Of a stretch of DNA of 64,000 bases, positions 11,489 to 22,771 are shown one piece after another; the first letter of the stretch is position 1, and each line of letters starts with the position of its first letter. A program made the position numbers and the translations under genes. The notes beneath the pieces were generated by a model. The model was given only the letters and a program-made list of their open reading frames with translations. It was not told the DNA's origin and did no database searches. Origin of the DNA: Cylindrobasidium torrendii FP15055 ss-10 (Eukaryota > Basidiomycota > Agaricomycetes > Agaricales > Physalacriaceae); assembly GCA_000934385.1 (NCBI GenBank), contig KN880432.1, forward strand, positions 372,001 through 436,000, written 5' to 3'.

Positions 11489-12230
11489 GACGTAAAATCT
11501 GGGAATGTATATTAGAGGGTTGGGCAGTTTTGTCGCCCATACATAGTAAAGAAGTTAACTGAAAGAGGATGGATATTGGCCTCCGTGTCGTGCCTGTGAG
11601 GAACGCGTCTAACAGGCAGCGTGACCGTGAGTGCCTAAACTGCCGCCGGGCCATCAGTTGGACCTGTCTCGTACACTCGTGTCGTTGAGATGAATTGAGA
11701 TGAACGTTCATTTCCCGCAGGTGCTCAAGCGCTCGAATCTTTTGGTCGCAAAGCCCCGATGCCTAGCACCACACGTTGCAATTGCTATGCCCTGTTTGCA
11801 CACACCTGCTTGCCGAACCGATCTCAAGTCCCTTAAGTTGCGAGTCACTCTGAGGATGGTCTGCATAATGGTAGATCAACATTGTGCGACGAGAACATCC
11901 ACTTATGGATGCCCCCACGGTCTGTAAAATATCTGGCGCTGCCATGTAGTTTGCCCTTTCTCATCCCCTCCGTTCCATGAGCCGCAACATCCGTACAAGG
12001 AACTACGCTGATTCCGAGGACTCTCGACAATTGACCATGCGCACCAATGCATGTCTAGATGGAACTAGCAGCCTGAGTTCCTAACAGTGTTCACTAGGAA
12101 TCTGTATCGAGAGTACCTGGATATATGCATATAAAAGCAAGAATCAATGGATATCCTCTATCATCATCCACAGCGTTCAATTCTTCTCGAAAGATTTGGT
12201 CTCTTCCTTCCCTCCGACCTCACTATCATT
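11489..12230. other. Intergenic region upstream of the secreted DPBB gene
   Basis: No gene recognised. It contains the 3' flank of the AAA gene and the promoter of the next gene. A TATA box lies about 100 bases from the right end. Confidence 0.5.
12130..12136 (+). promoter_or_regulatory. TATA-box candidate for the DPBB gene
   Basis: TATAAAA, embedded in the AT-rich ATATATGCATATAAAAGC, lies about 95-100 bases before the ATG at 12231. It is the clearest TATA box in the window and is consistent with a highly regulated secreted protein. Confidence 0.5.
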
Positions 12231-13104
12231 ATGTTTGCCAATCTTTTGTCTCTTCTTGTGCTTGGCTTCTTCGCCTTTCAGCCTGCGTTTACGGCTCCCA
12301 CGTCAACGGCGCTGGTCCCACGCGCGTTCACTGGTGAAGGTAGAATTTTCATGTGTTCTGGTGTGTCCTACTGATTCACTCATTGAAGCAACCTACTACG
12401 ATCCCGGTCTTGGAGCCTGCGGCATCGTCAATACCTCGTCGGACCTCATAGTTGCTGTGTCGCTGACATACTTCAACAAATACCCGTACGTATCATTTGT
12501 TTCCCGCTATGTAGAACCAATCATTGACCGTCGAACAGTGGTGCTGGGACCAACCCAAACCTGTGAGTAGCCTTGCGCTCATCTGAGATATTCTCATCCA
12601 TAGCTGCTGCATTGTAGCAACCCCATTTGCGGCAAGAAAATCCGCGTTACCTGTGAGTTGATTCGCACATCCTCCCTTGCACTTGACTGACATACCTGTA
12701 GATGAGGGTCGTACAGTCGACGTTGCTGTCGAGGACAACTGTCCTACATGTGCAGAGTACGATCTCGACTTGACCATGACCGCCATCAAGTACCTTGTCG
12801 ATGACCCTGTCTTTGTTGGTCGTCTAAAAGGTGTGACGTGGGAGTTCATCGACACCGACGGTGGTGACGGCGGTAACACTGGATGCGGTGGTGTTGCTGC
12901 CTGGACAGCGACAAGTGTGTATACTGCTGGTCAAAAGGCATACTACGGTGGTTACATCTGGACGGCAAAGTGGTGGACGCAGGGAGATATTCCCGGAAGT
13001 AGCAGTGAGTTCCCTTCGAGCTCGAAGTCCCTTGTCGAACCTTCAATTGACGCTTTCCAGACGCTGGTGCCACTGTCTGGACACAGACGTCCACATGCAG
13101 CTAG
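12231..13104 (+). CDS. Secreted RlpA/expansin-like double-psi beta-barrel protein with chitin-binding module
   Basis: Predicted secreted protein. The N-terminus MFANLLSLLVLGFFAF... is a signal peptide ending near TAPTSTA. Short exons then build a double-psi beta-barrel of the RlpA/expansin/barwin type: ATYYDPGLGACG, NPNLNPICGKKIRVTY (joined across introns), VAVEDNCPTC and DLTMTAIKYL. The motifs TYYDPG.GACG and VDNCP-like are typical of the family. After a glycine-rich linker (DGGDGGNTGCGG) comes a chitin-binding CBM5/12-like module, AWTATSVYTAGQKAYYGG...WWTQGDIPG, closed by VWTQTSTCS across a last intron. The stop is at 13104. Family members loosen polysaccharides without hydrolysis; binding of the fungal or host wall is inferred. 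Five introns. Confidence 0.85.
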
Positions 13105-13347
13105 GTATTTATCGACTATTTATTTCCTTTCGTCGGGTTTATGAAGGTACATGTTGTTTTGTACGAATACCAGTGTATCAGCCTTGAGTTCGGGGGACCA
13201 CTGGAATCGTGCATTTCCACAGGTCAGTCTGAGAGTGGGCGCTTTGTGAACGATGAGATTCAAGCAGTTTACGCCATGAAATTGCGGCGAATGTAACAGC
13301 ATCACAACCTCTTCCGTGTTCCATGCGTACAGATGTAGTCCATTGGT

Positions 13348-13965
13348 TTATACAGTCTTCCGATCCGTCATCGTTCTTACAATGCATCCCAGTCCAGCAA
13401 TTTCGGTGAGCTAGGATATTTTGAGCTAGAGTAGCTTATGCCAGAGGGTTGCGTACCTTCTCGTGCCAGTCGAGCAGAATATTACCATTCACATCACTGC
13501 CCGAGGATGCCATGCCCTTATATATGTACTTCATCAAGACGTCGTGCTGTTCCGGCGTGAGTGCCTTGAGAACATTGGGGATGTCCGTTGATTTGGTTGT
13601 ATTGAGAATTGAGAGCACTACTTGGAGGGCAATCACCTGCCGACACGGTCAGTCGCGTTACGCGTGTGGATGGCTCGTACACACTTTGGCATCGTCGACA
13701 TTCAGACCAAAGGGATAGTCTGAAAGTGCAAGCGACAGTGCAGAGACAGTATCGCCTCTGGAGCATGGTGGTAAGCTGAGGATGCGGCGTGCAAAGTGGT
13801 GGACACTACTCACTTGTTCAATGCAGACCGGACCGATGTTTGCTTTGCACGGGCATCGTCAAGCACAGCGGCAGGATCGCGAGAATCGGGTTCGTATAGC
13901 TCGTGTTCCTGTAGCACATCCTCGTCGTAAATGTCAACGTCTATCTTGCGGAATGCGCCTTCCAT
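13348..13965 (-). CDS. ARC15: Arp2/3 complex subunit 5 (p16-ARC)
   Basis: Subunit of the Arp2/3 complex, which nucleates branched actin at endocytic patches and hyphal tips. The minus-strand start MEGAFRKIDVDIYDEDVLQE at 13965 and the segments DYPFGLNVDDAKV, VIALQVVLSILNTTKS and ALTPEQHDVLMKYIYKGM match the ARPC5 family along its whole length. A final intron joins LLDWHEK to LTEIAGLGCIVRTMTDRK, stopping at 13348. The length, about 150 residues, is normal for the family. The 5' end is about 150 bases from the divergent F-box/WD40 gene. Confidence 0.9.
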
Positions 13966-14113
13966 GATGGTCCCAGTGAGAGCTCTGTTTGCACGTGTTT
14001 GCCTGCGAAGATCTGTCTTCGAGTCCGCACTCTTCGCTCTTGACCTGTAACTGTCATCATCTCCGAGCGCTCCACTGCGCTCAAGCCCAACCTCGTCCTC
14101 CCCACCGCGTTAT

Positions 14114-16442
14114 ATGCACCATAGCCCTATTCAAACTTTTTCCACAGATTTTTCCAACTCAAACCCGGACCTTATCTCCGTCTCTACCTGCAATCATGGA
14201 CTCCTCGCTCTCCCAGCAGAAAATCTCACGCACATCACTGCGTATCTCGACCCGCTCAGCCTTCATGCGCTCTCTCTTGTCTGTCTCGCCTTCAATGCGC
14301 ATGTGAAGGAGGAGCATACCTGGCGAACGGCCTTTTTCGTCAACTTCCTCGGCATCGCCCCGGAAAGCGACAAGCGTGAGGGCCGGTCTCTCCTACTCAG
14401 GCGATTCGAGTCAACATGGAAGCAGGAGTATATCGCTCGATGGAATCTCGAATGGTATGTCCCTTTCCTTGACTTGCGATTTTCAGCTTTGACCACCATT
14501 CCAGGCGTTGGAAACGCTCTCGTACCCAACCGGTTGTCCACAGTCCCGTCCATTCGCATATCTCTGGCATTCATGCCGTCGCACCCAATGGCCTTATCAC
14601 GTCCTCGCTCAAATACGGCATCGTCGCACGCTCATTCCCGCTCAACGGCAAAATCATGTCAGGCTTCTTCTCGTCGGCGTCGTCGGGGGATGGCCTCGGT
14701 GTTGGTAATCCCAACAATGAGTTCTCACCCGACGTTACTGCTTGTGACTTGACAACGGATGGTGGCACGGCCAAACTCGTTTGGGGTTTTACTAGTGGAC
14801 GAGTATCTGCCATGAGTGCGGCCAGAGTCATGGACGGAACCACCAGGTCTGCAGGGCGCCTCGTTCAATGTGCTTTGTCGGCCCAGCACCACGGCCCGGT
14901 CGTAGATGTTGCATGGGATGACAGGGCGAGTGCCATTCTTTCTGCAAGCATGGACGGGACAGTCAAGCTCTGGGATCCGACAACTATGGCATGTATTCAA
15001 ACTTGGGGTGATCCATCCGCGAACCGCACTTGTGTAAAGCTCGTGCGCGCGCTGGCCGTTGGTTGTTTTGCAGTTGCGATGGCCAATGGAGACATTGTGG
15101 TGTGGAATGACATCCAGCGGGACGGCCTCGCCGTCACTACAGGCGTCAGCCGAATCATAGTTTGTCCAATTGATCCAAAACCTGGCCAGCCAACCTCGCT
15201 TCCCGTCATATCGACTATGCATCTGGACACCTCGAACAACAAGATTGCGTTGCTATTTGCCTATCACGACCACCCATACTTCTACCGCGTGGACATCCTC
15301 CCTCCTGCACTGAACACAATACGCTATGGCGATGAATCCTGCGGCACCATTACTTGCCTTTGCGCATCATTTAGCAAATTGCCTGAGGCTGGATTTGTGA
15401 TTGTTGGCGACAGCTTGGGATGGGCGAGCGTGTACCCTTGGAAGTCTACGGCTAGCGCACCTCTCCTCAAATTTGAAGTGCACGCTGATGGTGCCGCCGT
15501 AACCTCCCTGTCTTGCAACCCAGCCGTACTAGTGGCAGGCTCAAGCAAAGGGACCATCAAGGTGTTCGATGCATCAAGCTTCGTACATCTTCGCACCTTC
15601 GCCACATTAGAGCCGGGGAGGCGAATGACACCTTCACCGGTTGAGCATATCTTGTTGAGCGAAGGCAAAGACGCCGTCATCGCTAGTGCTGGCGAGAGGG
15701 TAATGGCGTGGGAAGCTGGAACCGTCAAATATCCAGGTCGTGGGGGTGTTCGGAATCGATACATGGGTGGCGGGAAGCATCCCAAGGCGCATTCAAACAC
15801 GAAAGGATACAGTGCGTTCTCTTCGCCTGCATGCTACCATTGCGACTTATATCTCTCACAGACGCATACGAGCTCAAAGATTCGGTCAAAGATTCGATGG
15901 CCATCCTCAAGCATGAGAAGGACGAAAGAGATCGTGCAATCGAGCGGGAACGCAAACAGAATGAAAACCTTGAACAACTAGGTTTGAGTGAGGCCGAGGT
16001 GCTGGAGTATGTCATGATGCTGAGCAGGGAGGATGCACCGGTAGACGAGGGTGTGTTTGATGTTGATTTCGATGCCGATGCCGACACGGAGGATGGTTCT
16101 GGGAGCCGCTCCCTACCTTCTGTCCACCACAGGTCCCCTCTGGCATCGCCCGCACCGACTACGGCCTCGACGGAGCTTCATCGAGAAACTGGGAGCCTCT
16201 CGTCCTCGCTGGCATCCGAGCATGACTTCCCTGCCTTTGCGAATGTATCTGGGACTGGGTCGACGTCGAGTGGGTCCGGCCCTAGAAGCTGGAGTGCCAT
16301 TGCAGCGTCCCCGCCTTTTGGAGCTCGGACTAGTCCGCCATCGGTTGTGTCGAGAAGTCCCTCTTCTATAGAGGCTGCTCGGCGTCAACAGGAAGAGGAT
16401 GATTTGGCTTTGGCTATCCAGCTTAGCATGCTGGATGTCTAA
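14114..16442 (+). CDS. F-box/WD40 protein with C-terminal ubiquitin-interacting motif (Pof10-like)
   Basis: Predicted substrate adaptor of an SCF ubiquitin ligase. The N-terminal F-box is LLALPAENLTHITAYLDP with SLHALSLVC. A beta-propeller follows, with WD-like repeats such as HHGPVVDVAWDDRASAIL...DGTVKLWDP, ANGDIVVWND and VAGSSKGTIKVFDAS. After an intron near 15810 comes a charged helical stretch (HEKDERDRAIERERKQNENL), a serine-rich linker, and a C-terminal ubiquitin-interacting motif, EDDLALAIQLSMLDV. The F-box + WD40 + UIM arrangement resembles fission yeast Pof10; that link is inferred. Three exons. The start at 14114 is the first in-frame ATG before the F-box, and ARPC5 lies head-to-head upstream. 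Confidence 0.85.
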
Positions 16443-16881
16443 GTCCATTACAGTAGAGTTTGTGTTCTTCTATGCTCAAGTATGTTCAAGTCATTACATG
16501 TGTTTCGATAGGTTCTCCATGTATGGTTGCATGTCGAGTGTACATGTAATGTCGCGCTTATGTACAGCATCAAGCTTCTCTTTGTTCGCGAATGGCCGCT
16601 GTTCATGATACACCATATCTACAGGAAGTAAGCAGAGCTTTTCAAGAGCCTGGTAGGGCACACAATACATTGATGAAAGTCCAGACTTAGCCGTCGAGAA
16701 GGAGTACAGAGCCTTCCGTGCTACAGGCAGCCTAGGAAATAGTGGCATAGTTATTGTCTTGCCGTGTGGGTGGCTTGGTAGCTTTTCAACACACATTATC
16801 GGTAGCCAGAGAACACTGTTTCTTCAACCGGGTCTGTGAGTATAGCCTACAGTCCGTGGTTACTGTCAATTATTCGCATCA
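16443..16881. other. Intergenic region
   Basis: This lies between the F-box/WD40 and SWC4 genes, both plus strand. No gene or repeat is seen. It holds a 3' flank and presumably the SWC4 promoter; the SWC4 5' end is itself uncertain and could extend into this stretch. Confidence 0.5.
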
Positions 16882-18604
16882 ATGCCTATGATCGGGCCGA
16901 ATACCGACTCTTGCCTCTTGCCATCGTCTTCTCCACTAGACACATTACTTATGACAAGCGTGCTCTCGGGACCCTCCGTTCAGCATGGCTCTAAGCTGAA
17001 TGTACGCGATCATGATGGACTTTATGGACTCATTGGCCCATCGGCGCCGTCAATGGTGGCACAACTCCGCAAACCGCGACAGAAGGAGGATGGGGTGACC
17101 AAATGGTACGCGTTGCGTAGCCTGAAATCAATCTGGAATCAATACTATACAGGGAATGGAAGAAGTTCTCCAATTCAGCACGGAAGGATTCTCTACGGTT
17201 GTGTCACTGGGCAAAGAGCAATGAGAACTCAAACGGTGCGTTCCCAGCTACAGTGTCTACCCCATCTGACATGGCAGCTCTACAGCGTATCAGTTTTCGA
17301 AGTATAACAAGCATCCCCCCGAATATTCTTATAATGACGAAGAGTATGGTCGGTTACTCGAGGGTATGTCCCGCTGCGAAAGACACATTTAGATGATGCT
17401 CAACTGTCTTTGCAGACCCTGAATGGACAAGAGACGAGACGGACTACCTCTTCAGCGTCGTCAAGAACTATGACCAGAGGTGGCATGTAATATACGACAG
17501 ATACTACTACAACAGTGGGCGAGAACGGACCGTTGAGGTGCGTGCCACCGTCTACTATGAAGCGTCCTTGCTGAAAATGTCCCAGGACCTCAAAGATCGC
17601 TTTTGCCATGCATGTCGGAGGCTTGTCAAGGACCGAATTACAGATCCAGAGGCACGTAAGAAAGCACTTGAGCCGTACCAGTTTGACAAGGACCGTGAAC
17701 TTACTCGCAAACGTTACCTATCGAATCTCGACGGACGTGCCCCCCGAGAAATTGAAGAGGAGGAAGCGCTATTCTTGGAGATCAAACGTCTTGAGCAGAA
17801 TGAACGAAAGTTCAAACGTGACCGTGAGGAGCTCCTGCGGACCCTGGCCGGCATCGAGTCTGGCCTTCCTGACATCGTTGAGGACGAGTTGCCCCTCAGC
17901 TTGTTCGACAGCTCCAAGAACAACAAGCGCAAACGCGGGACAGCTGATGCTGAGAGTCCTATTTCAACCCCCATTCCTCCCAGCGCGACTCTAAGTGCTC
18001 TGGGTACCACCAAACGAACTGCACCTGTGAATCCTAAAATCCCTCCAGAAGGTGCGTGTTCTAGCATAGTAAAGTGTTGTCTAATGGTGTCATAGATCCT
18101 ATTCAATGCATTCGACATATAGAATTATCGCCCACGACGCCAGCAACTAAGGCGGCACATCAACCATCGTTCCTCCGGACGTTCAAGCTGCCGAATCCCA
18201 AGACGAGTACCCACGTCAGGCTCGTATCGACGCTTCAAGAAGTGGGCCTGACGTACAACCGGCTGGTGATGCCTACGGAAGGCAATGTTGCGTTGCTGCA
18301 CACAGCGGTCGATGCGGCGACCGCATTGATTGAGCATCGAAAAGCGCTCGAGAAGGTTGAGGCAGACATAGCAGCCTTGAAAGAGAAACACGGCGTGGAG
18401 GGTGATGTAGCCAGTGAAATGGGCATGGAGGAGTATGGGCACGGCCGGTCGCTGAGTGTAGCGACAAGTGCAAGAAGTGCGCGCAACAAGGTATGCTTTG
18501 AGTCTGCCGTCACTATTTCAGCCAGAACTCACACATCCCAGCGAGGTCGGTCTCTTTCTGCATCCTCCGCGGACACTGTTCCTCAACAGAAGCGAAAGAG
18601 ATAG
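16882..18604 (+). CDS. SWC4: SWR1/NuA4 complex subunit Swc4 (DMAP1 family)
   Basis: Chromatin protein shared by the SWR1 (H2A.Z deposition) and NuA4 (histone acetylation) complexes. Segments typical of DMAP1/Swc4 are LYGLIGPSAPSMVAQL, KFSNSARKDSLRLCHW (second exon), FSKYNKHPPEYSYNDEEYGR, then the SANT-like core DYLFSVVKNYDQRWHVIYDR with DLKDRFCHACRRL, and RTFKLPNPKTSTHVRLVSTL followed by EVGLTYNRLVMPTE. A coiled coil (KALEKVEADIAALKEKHG) and a basic tail ending PQQKRKR follow. About six short introns, including ones after KSNENSN, after GRLLE and before the tail. The N-terminus differs from the usual DIRxxLxLP start, so the start may be at 16882, 16948 or in a missed upstream exon. Confidence 0.88.
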
Positions 18605-18809
18605 TTTACGATGGATAGAGTAGTCTATGTTGTTTATGTAAGGGAAGTTTTGATGTCTGCGGATGTTCCCGATTGTATGAGGGGGAGAACCGATTAAAAC
18701 TTCCGGGAGACCGTCACGAACGTGCGCCTCGATATGGCAGGTCTGAATTCCGTTCGCCCTTGCTTTTGCGCTTCCATCGCCTGCTCGCTCTCCTCCGCAA
18801 AGACGCAGT

Positions 18810-19402
18810 ATGTCTACACAGCCACTTCTGCAGCGCACCGCCGCCAAGCGTATCGCGCTCCCCGTCCGCGTTGAGCCCAAAGTCTCATTCGCAAATGAAC
18901 GAACGTTCCTCTCGTGGCTGCACTTCACAGTCGTGCTCGGTGGCCTCGCCGTCGGTCTTTTGAACTTTGGTGATAAGGTGCGTGCCGATCCACGTCCTCC
19001 GTGTGTCCCCGCCGACGTTGTCTTGTCTACAGGTTGGAAAAATCAGCGCAGCCATGTTCTCCCTCGTCGGTGTGTGCATATGCCTCCTCCATCAATCTTC
19101 GGATCTCATTCCTGCTTTTTTCTTTCGCACAAATAGCCGTTGCAATCATGATTTATGCCCTCTTCACGTATCACTGGCGTGCAGCATCTATCCGCCGTGG
19201 TGGACGCGGTCCCTACGACGATCGTCTTGGCCCGGTGCGCTACCAAGCCTTCCCTTCACACACCTTTTCTTACGTCTGTCTAGACACTGCTGTGTATTGC
19301 CCTCCTGAGTGCGTCCCTCAAATTCCTCGACATCATTTCCTTTCCTCACAATGCAAACCAGTCGCGATCATCGTCAACTTTGTGTTACGCTTCACAACAT
19401 AA
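18810..19402 (+). CDS. VTC1: Vacuolar transporter chaperone subunit 1
   Basis: Small membrane subunit of the VTC polyphosphate polymerase complex of the vacuole and other endomembranes. The start [20 protein letters not shown] is followed by the family signature [19 protein letters not shown], then three hydrophobic segments: [30 protein letters not shown], and a last one ending [11 protein letters not shown]. The [21 protein letters not shown] loop lies between the second and third. Four introns of 45-60 bases; the length of about 125 residues fits the family. The N-terminus lacks a large SPX domain, as expected for Vtc1. Confidence 0.93.
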
Positions 19403-19937
19403 CTATGTAGTGGTTGGGTCATTTGTAATTCTGTTTTGCTCACATCTACGGACGCCTACACCTTACCGTTCCTTCCCACAATACACACACGTACTTCCCG
19501 CATCCATGGACTCCGCCTCCGTTCTCTGTGCCGTGTCTCTGGTCCCTTCATGCCTCCAAACCGCGTTCTTTTAACCGGGCTGGCAGATAGCATTTCATGG
19601 ACTAGCATCGGCTATATCTTGTCGAGACCCCCGAGCACAAAGTCATGAAAATGATCCTTTCTCTGCATGGAGTGCTTGACATTTGACATCCGCCCGCTCT
19701 TCATACTTTTCGCAAACTCTGCTCCACGATCCCCCCACTCCGAAGCTCTGAAGCTTGCCGCCCATCGCTTATCACGATGCTTTAACGCACGGTAGGGTGC
19801 CGACTACATCATCTCTTGTTGCGGAGCTCAATGTATTTTGTAGTGATTCCATTAAATCAAGTGCTTGAACGAAATAATAGTCAACAGACATTGAAGTAAG
19901 ATATACGGGATGCGAGCACAAATTGGTATGATTATGT
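19403..19937. other. Convergent intergenic region
   Basis: This lies between the 3' ends of VTC1 (plus) and the cytochrome P450 gene (minus). Nothing recognisable is coded here. Confidence 0.5.
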
Positions 19938-22048
19938 TCATACAATGGGCTTGACGATGATGGGTAGCTGAGGCCCTGCGGCGATGTCTTTCTCCAGGTA
20001 TGGCCTCTGCACAACAAAATGATGCGAAGTCAGCTCTTCATGTTTGACCGCTAACTCGAACTTGAACGAGCGATACAGCGTGAACGCAATGGCTTTAGCT
20101 CTGTTGAACGCCCTTCAGTATCCTCATACTGGACAGATTGAAGGGATGGAACGAACTCGAGGATAGAAAACCTGAACCCGATGCATCCCCTAGCGCCTCC
20201 CCAGAACGACATGATGTTGCTCCAGACGCCTGGAATAGAGACAGTCACGCCGGCCCTTGGAACCATCCAGCGCTCGGGCTTGAACTCATGCGCGTCCGGG
20301 CCCCATATCGCAGGGTCGGTGTTGATACCTAGATTTGACACTAGAATAAGGTCTCCCGGTTGGACTCTGACAACGGTGTGAGTTGTTCATATTATGCCTG
20401 TGAGAAAATTAATGTGCGCACCTGATGCTGTCGAGGATGTTTCCGTAGCGGTCCTCTATGGGTTCAGAAAGAGGAAGGATGTCGTCCTTGGTTGCCACTC
20501 GTTCGGTGAAGATGACGGGAGCATGAAGGCGGAGCGCTTCGCGCATAACAGCGTCGAGGTAGGGCAACGCCGAGAGGTCATCGAAAGATAAGGTGTCGGT
20601 CGGAACAGAGAGCAACTCTTGACGCAGCTTCTCCTGGACATGCGGTGCCCGCGTCAATGCGTACATCATCCACACCAATGAAGATGCTGTGGTTTCATGA
20701 CCAGCGACAAAGAAGGTGGGTACCTCTAAAAATCATCAGTGCCTCAAGGCAGACCAGAGCGCTGGAGCTCACGGGTAACAACGTCCTTGTCTGATAGCTT
20801 CTGGTGGGCTGGGAGGTCTGTCGCCGTGTTGGCACGCACCAGGAGGGAGAACAAGTCTTTTCCTGCGTTCGTGACCTTCTCCCCCAGGGCTACCATTTGC
20901 TTCGCTTCGGAAAGAAGGCTGCTGCCAATGCTGTCCATGTTTTTCTGGGCAGAACGCAAGGCAGCTGCATTCTGTGTCGGCTAGGATTTGTGTCAGCGCG
21001 AAACAGAAAGACGGTGCGCGGCGGCTCACGATGAGGCGGAAGATAGGTATCATGGCCTGAACCATTCGGAATCGACCGGCGGCTGCGCTTCCTACAGCAT
21101 CAAAGGCAAGCTGCAGGTCACTCTTTCCGGCTTGAGCAGTGTCAAGTGCATGGAAGTCGTAACCAAATCCTACAGACATTTGTCACACGTTATCGAGCAA
21201 GGGCTACTGACCTACCTGCAATACCAATAATGTCGAGGGTGGTCTTGGTCATCCAGTCAATGGCATTCGTGCGGTAACCAACGTCCGAGTTGGCACACTG
21301 CACGTTCAGAGTGTCACGGAGCTGGGACGGGTCAGTTTCTGCAGATCAAAGGTCTGCAAATAACACGAACCTGCAGTGCCTTTTCGAAGAAAATCGGGAT
21401 GAGCTCCTTGATGTGTGCGTTGCCAAATGCTGGATTCTACGTTGATTCAAAGCATGAGTCGAGAGCATACAAATGGACATGTGGCCTACCATGACACGAC
21501 GCTGTGGTTGAAATTAGTTAACTTCACCAGAATATTATAAGAAGAGCTCACTTGACGTTTGTGCTCATCACCTTCAGCGACAATCATTCCATTCCCGACT
21601 AACTGTCCGAGTATGTACCTCAGATTCTCATCCTTTGGGTAGACCGTCGCATGGGATACAATATGCGATACAGCCTTGGTATCGGATAGGAGAAGACGGG
21701 GCCTCTGCAAGGGGCGTGAGCATAGACATATGTGTGTCGAATGCAAAGGCTTACACGGAGGAAACTCGCATGGGTTAGCACACGCCCATACTCGTTGAGC
21801 CATTCAGGAATAGTTTTCTAAGCGGACGATCAATAACAATGGGAGTCTTCAATAGGGAAATCACATGCCGTGTGGCGAACTTCCTTCTGGTTCCCCCAGA
21901 AGAAATTACCGCGAGCTGGTCCCTTGAGGCGCCAGAGGGGGCTTGTGTAGTTCCTGTACAAAGTCCACGTCCCATTGAGCACAAGGAAACTGGCTATGAG
22001 GCAAGCAATCTTGATGAATGCAGTGAGAAGTGCAGCGTTTTCAATCAT
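19938..22048 (-). CDS. Cytochrome P450 monooxygenase
   Basis: Membrane-bound P450 on the minus strand. The start at 22048 gives an N-terminal anchor, [19 protein letters not shown], followed by a proline/glycine-containing hinge. Diagnostic sites are [17 protein letters not shown] (oxygen-binding I helix), EALRLHAP (ExxR of the K helix), EFKPERW (PERF-like) and the heme loop [13 protein letters not shown] with the cysteine ligand. The protein ends [11 protein letters not shown] at 19938. At least nine short introns. Intact signatures and a full-length frame of about 540 residues suggest an active enzyme. Basidiomycetes carry many such P450s and the substrate cannot be predicted. The nearest neighbours are not obvious secondary-metabolite genes. 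Confidence 0.9.
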
Positions 22049-22094
22049 CTTCTTGATGGGTGAGAGATGGGCTCTATCGACTGGATTCTGCTTC

Positions 22095-22101
22095 TTATAA
22101 G
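22095..22101 (-). promoter_or_regulatory. TATA-box candidate for the P450 gene
   Basis: TTATAAG in the sequence CTTCTTATAAGTAAG lies about 47 bases before the P450 ATG at 22048, a common spacing for short-leader genes in this window. Confidence 0.4.
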
Positions 22102-22771
22102 TAAGATTTCTTCTTCTTGAATGCGATAGAAGTCATTAAGTGGCACCTCCGACTTCGATCGTTCGACCGGCATCGGGTCGACTGAAATTAACCTAGAGGC
22201 TGGACACACCTTCTGTGACTGTCCGCGATGGTAGAGGTGGTGTCCCCGTCGGCTCATCTCGTGTGCGTCGGCCTATGGCAAGGTGCGCCCAATGGCTGGC
22301 TGCGGCTAAGTTGCTTGTGTACCAGTGGCAGTACCACAACGGCCGGTCGACATCGGTCAATGCATGCTGAGCGCTGAGGCGCTGACTCAAGGCCCAACAT
22401 CAGTATCAAGCTCGAAAGAATGGCTTTACGTAGGGCTGAAGAATGGAAGAACTATGCATGTCGACGAATCCTCACATTTGAAAGATGTTGATTGTCCGCC
22501 ACAAGAAGCCACCTTCGCCAACAGGCAGAGTCCGATGAAAACCGTGATATAATGTATAATGTCTGATAAGTGCATAGAAATATCACAGCTTACGCTTGCT
22601 TCGTTAGTACTCAAAATTCGTGAGAAACATGTCATGGACGAAGTAACATGGTGAGATGCAATGAAAAAGTGAATGCTATTTGATTTGTCTTGACGTTCAA
22701 GTTCCTCTGCCACGCAGAGATAAAGATGGTGTGCATATCACTGTGGCTTTCAGTCAACGTCAACCATTCGT
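22102..22771. other. Intergenic region between the P450 and dienoyl-CoA isomerase genes
   Basis: Both flanking genes are on the minus strand, so this holds the P450 promoter and the 3' flank of the isomerase gene. No gene is seen; short reading frames here lack family features. Confidence 0.45.
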
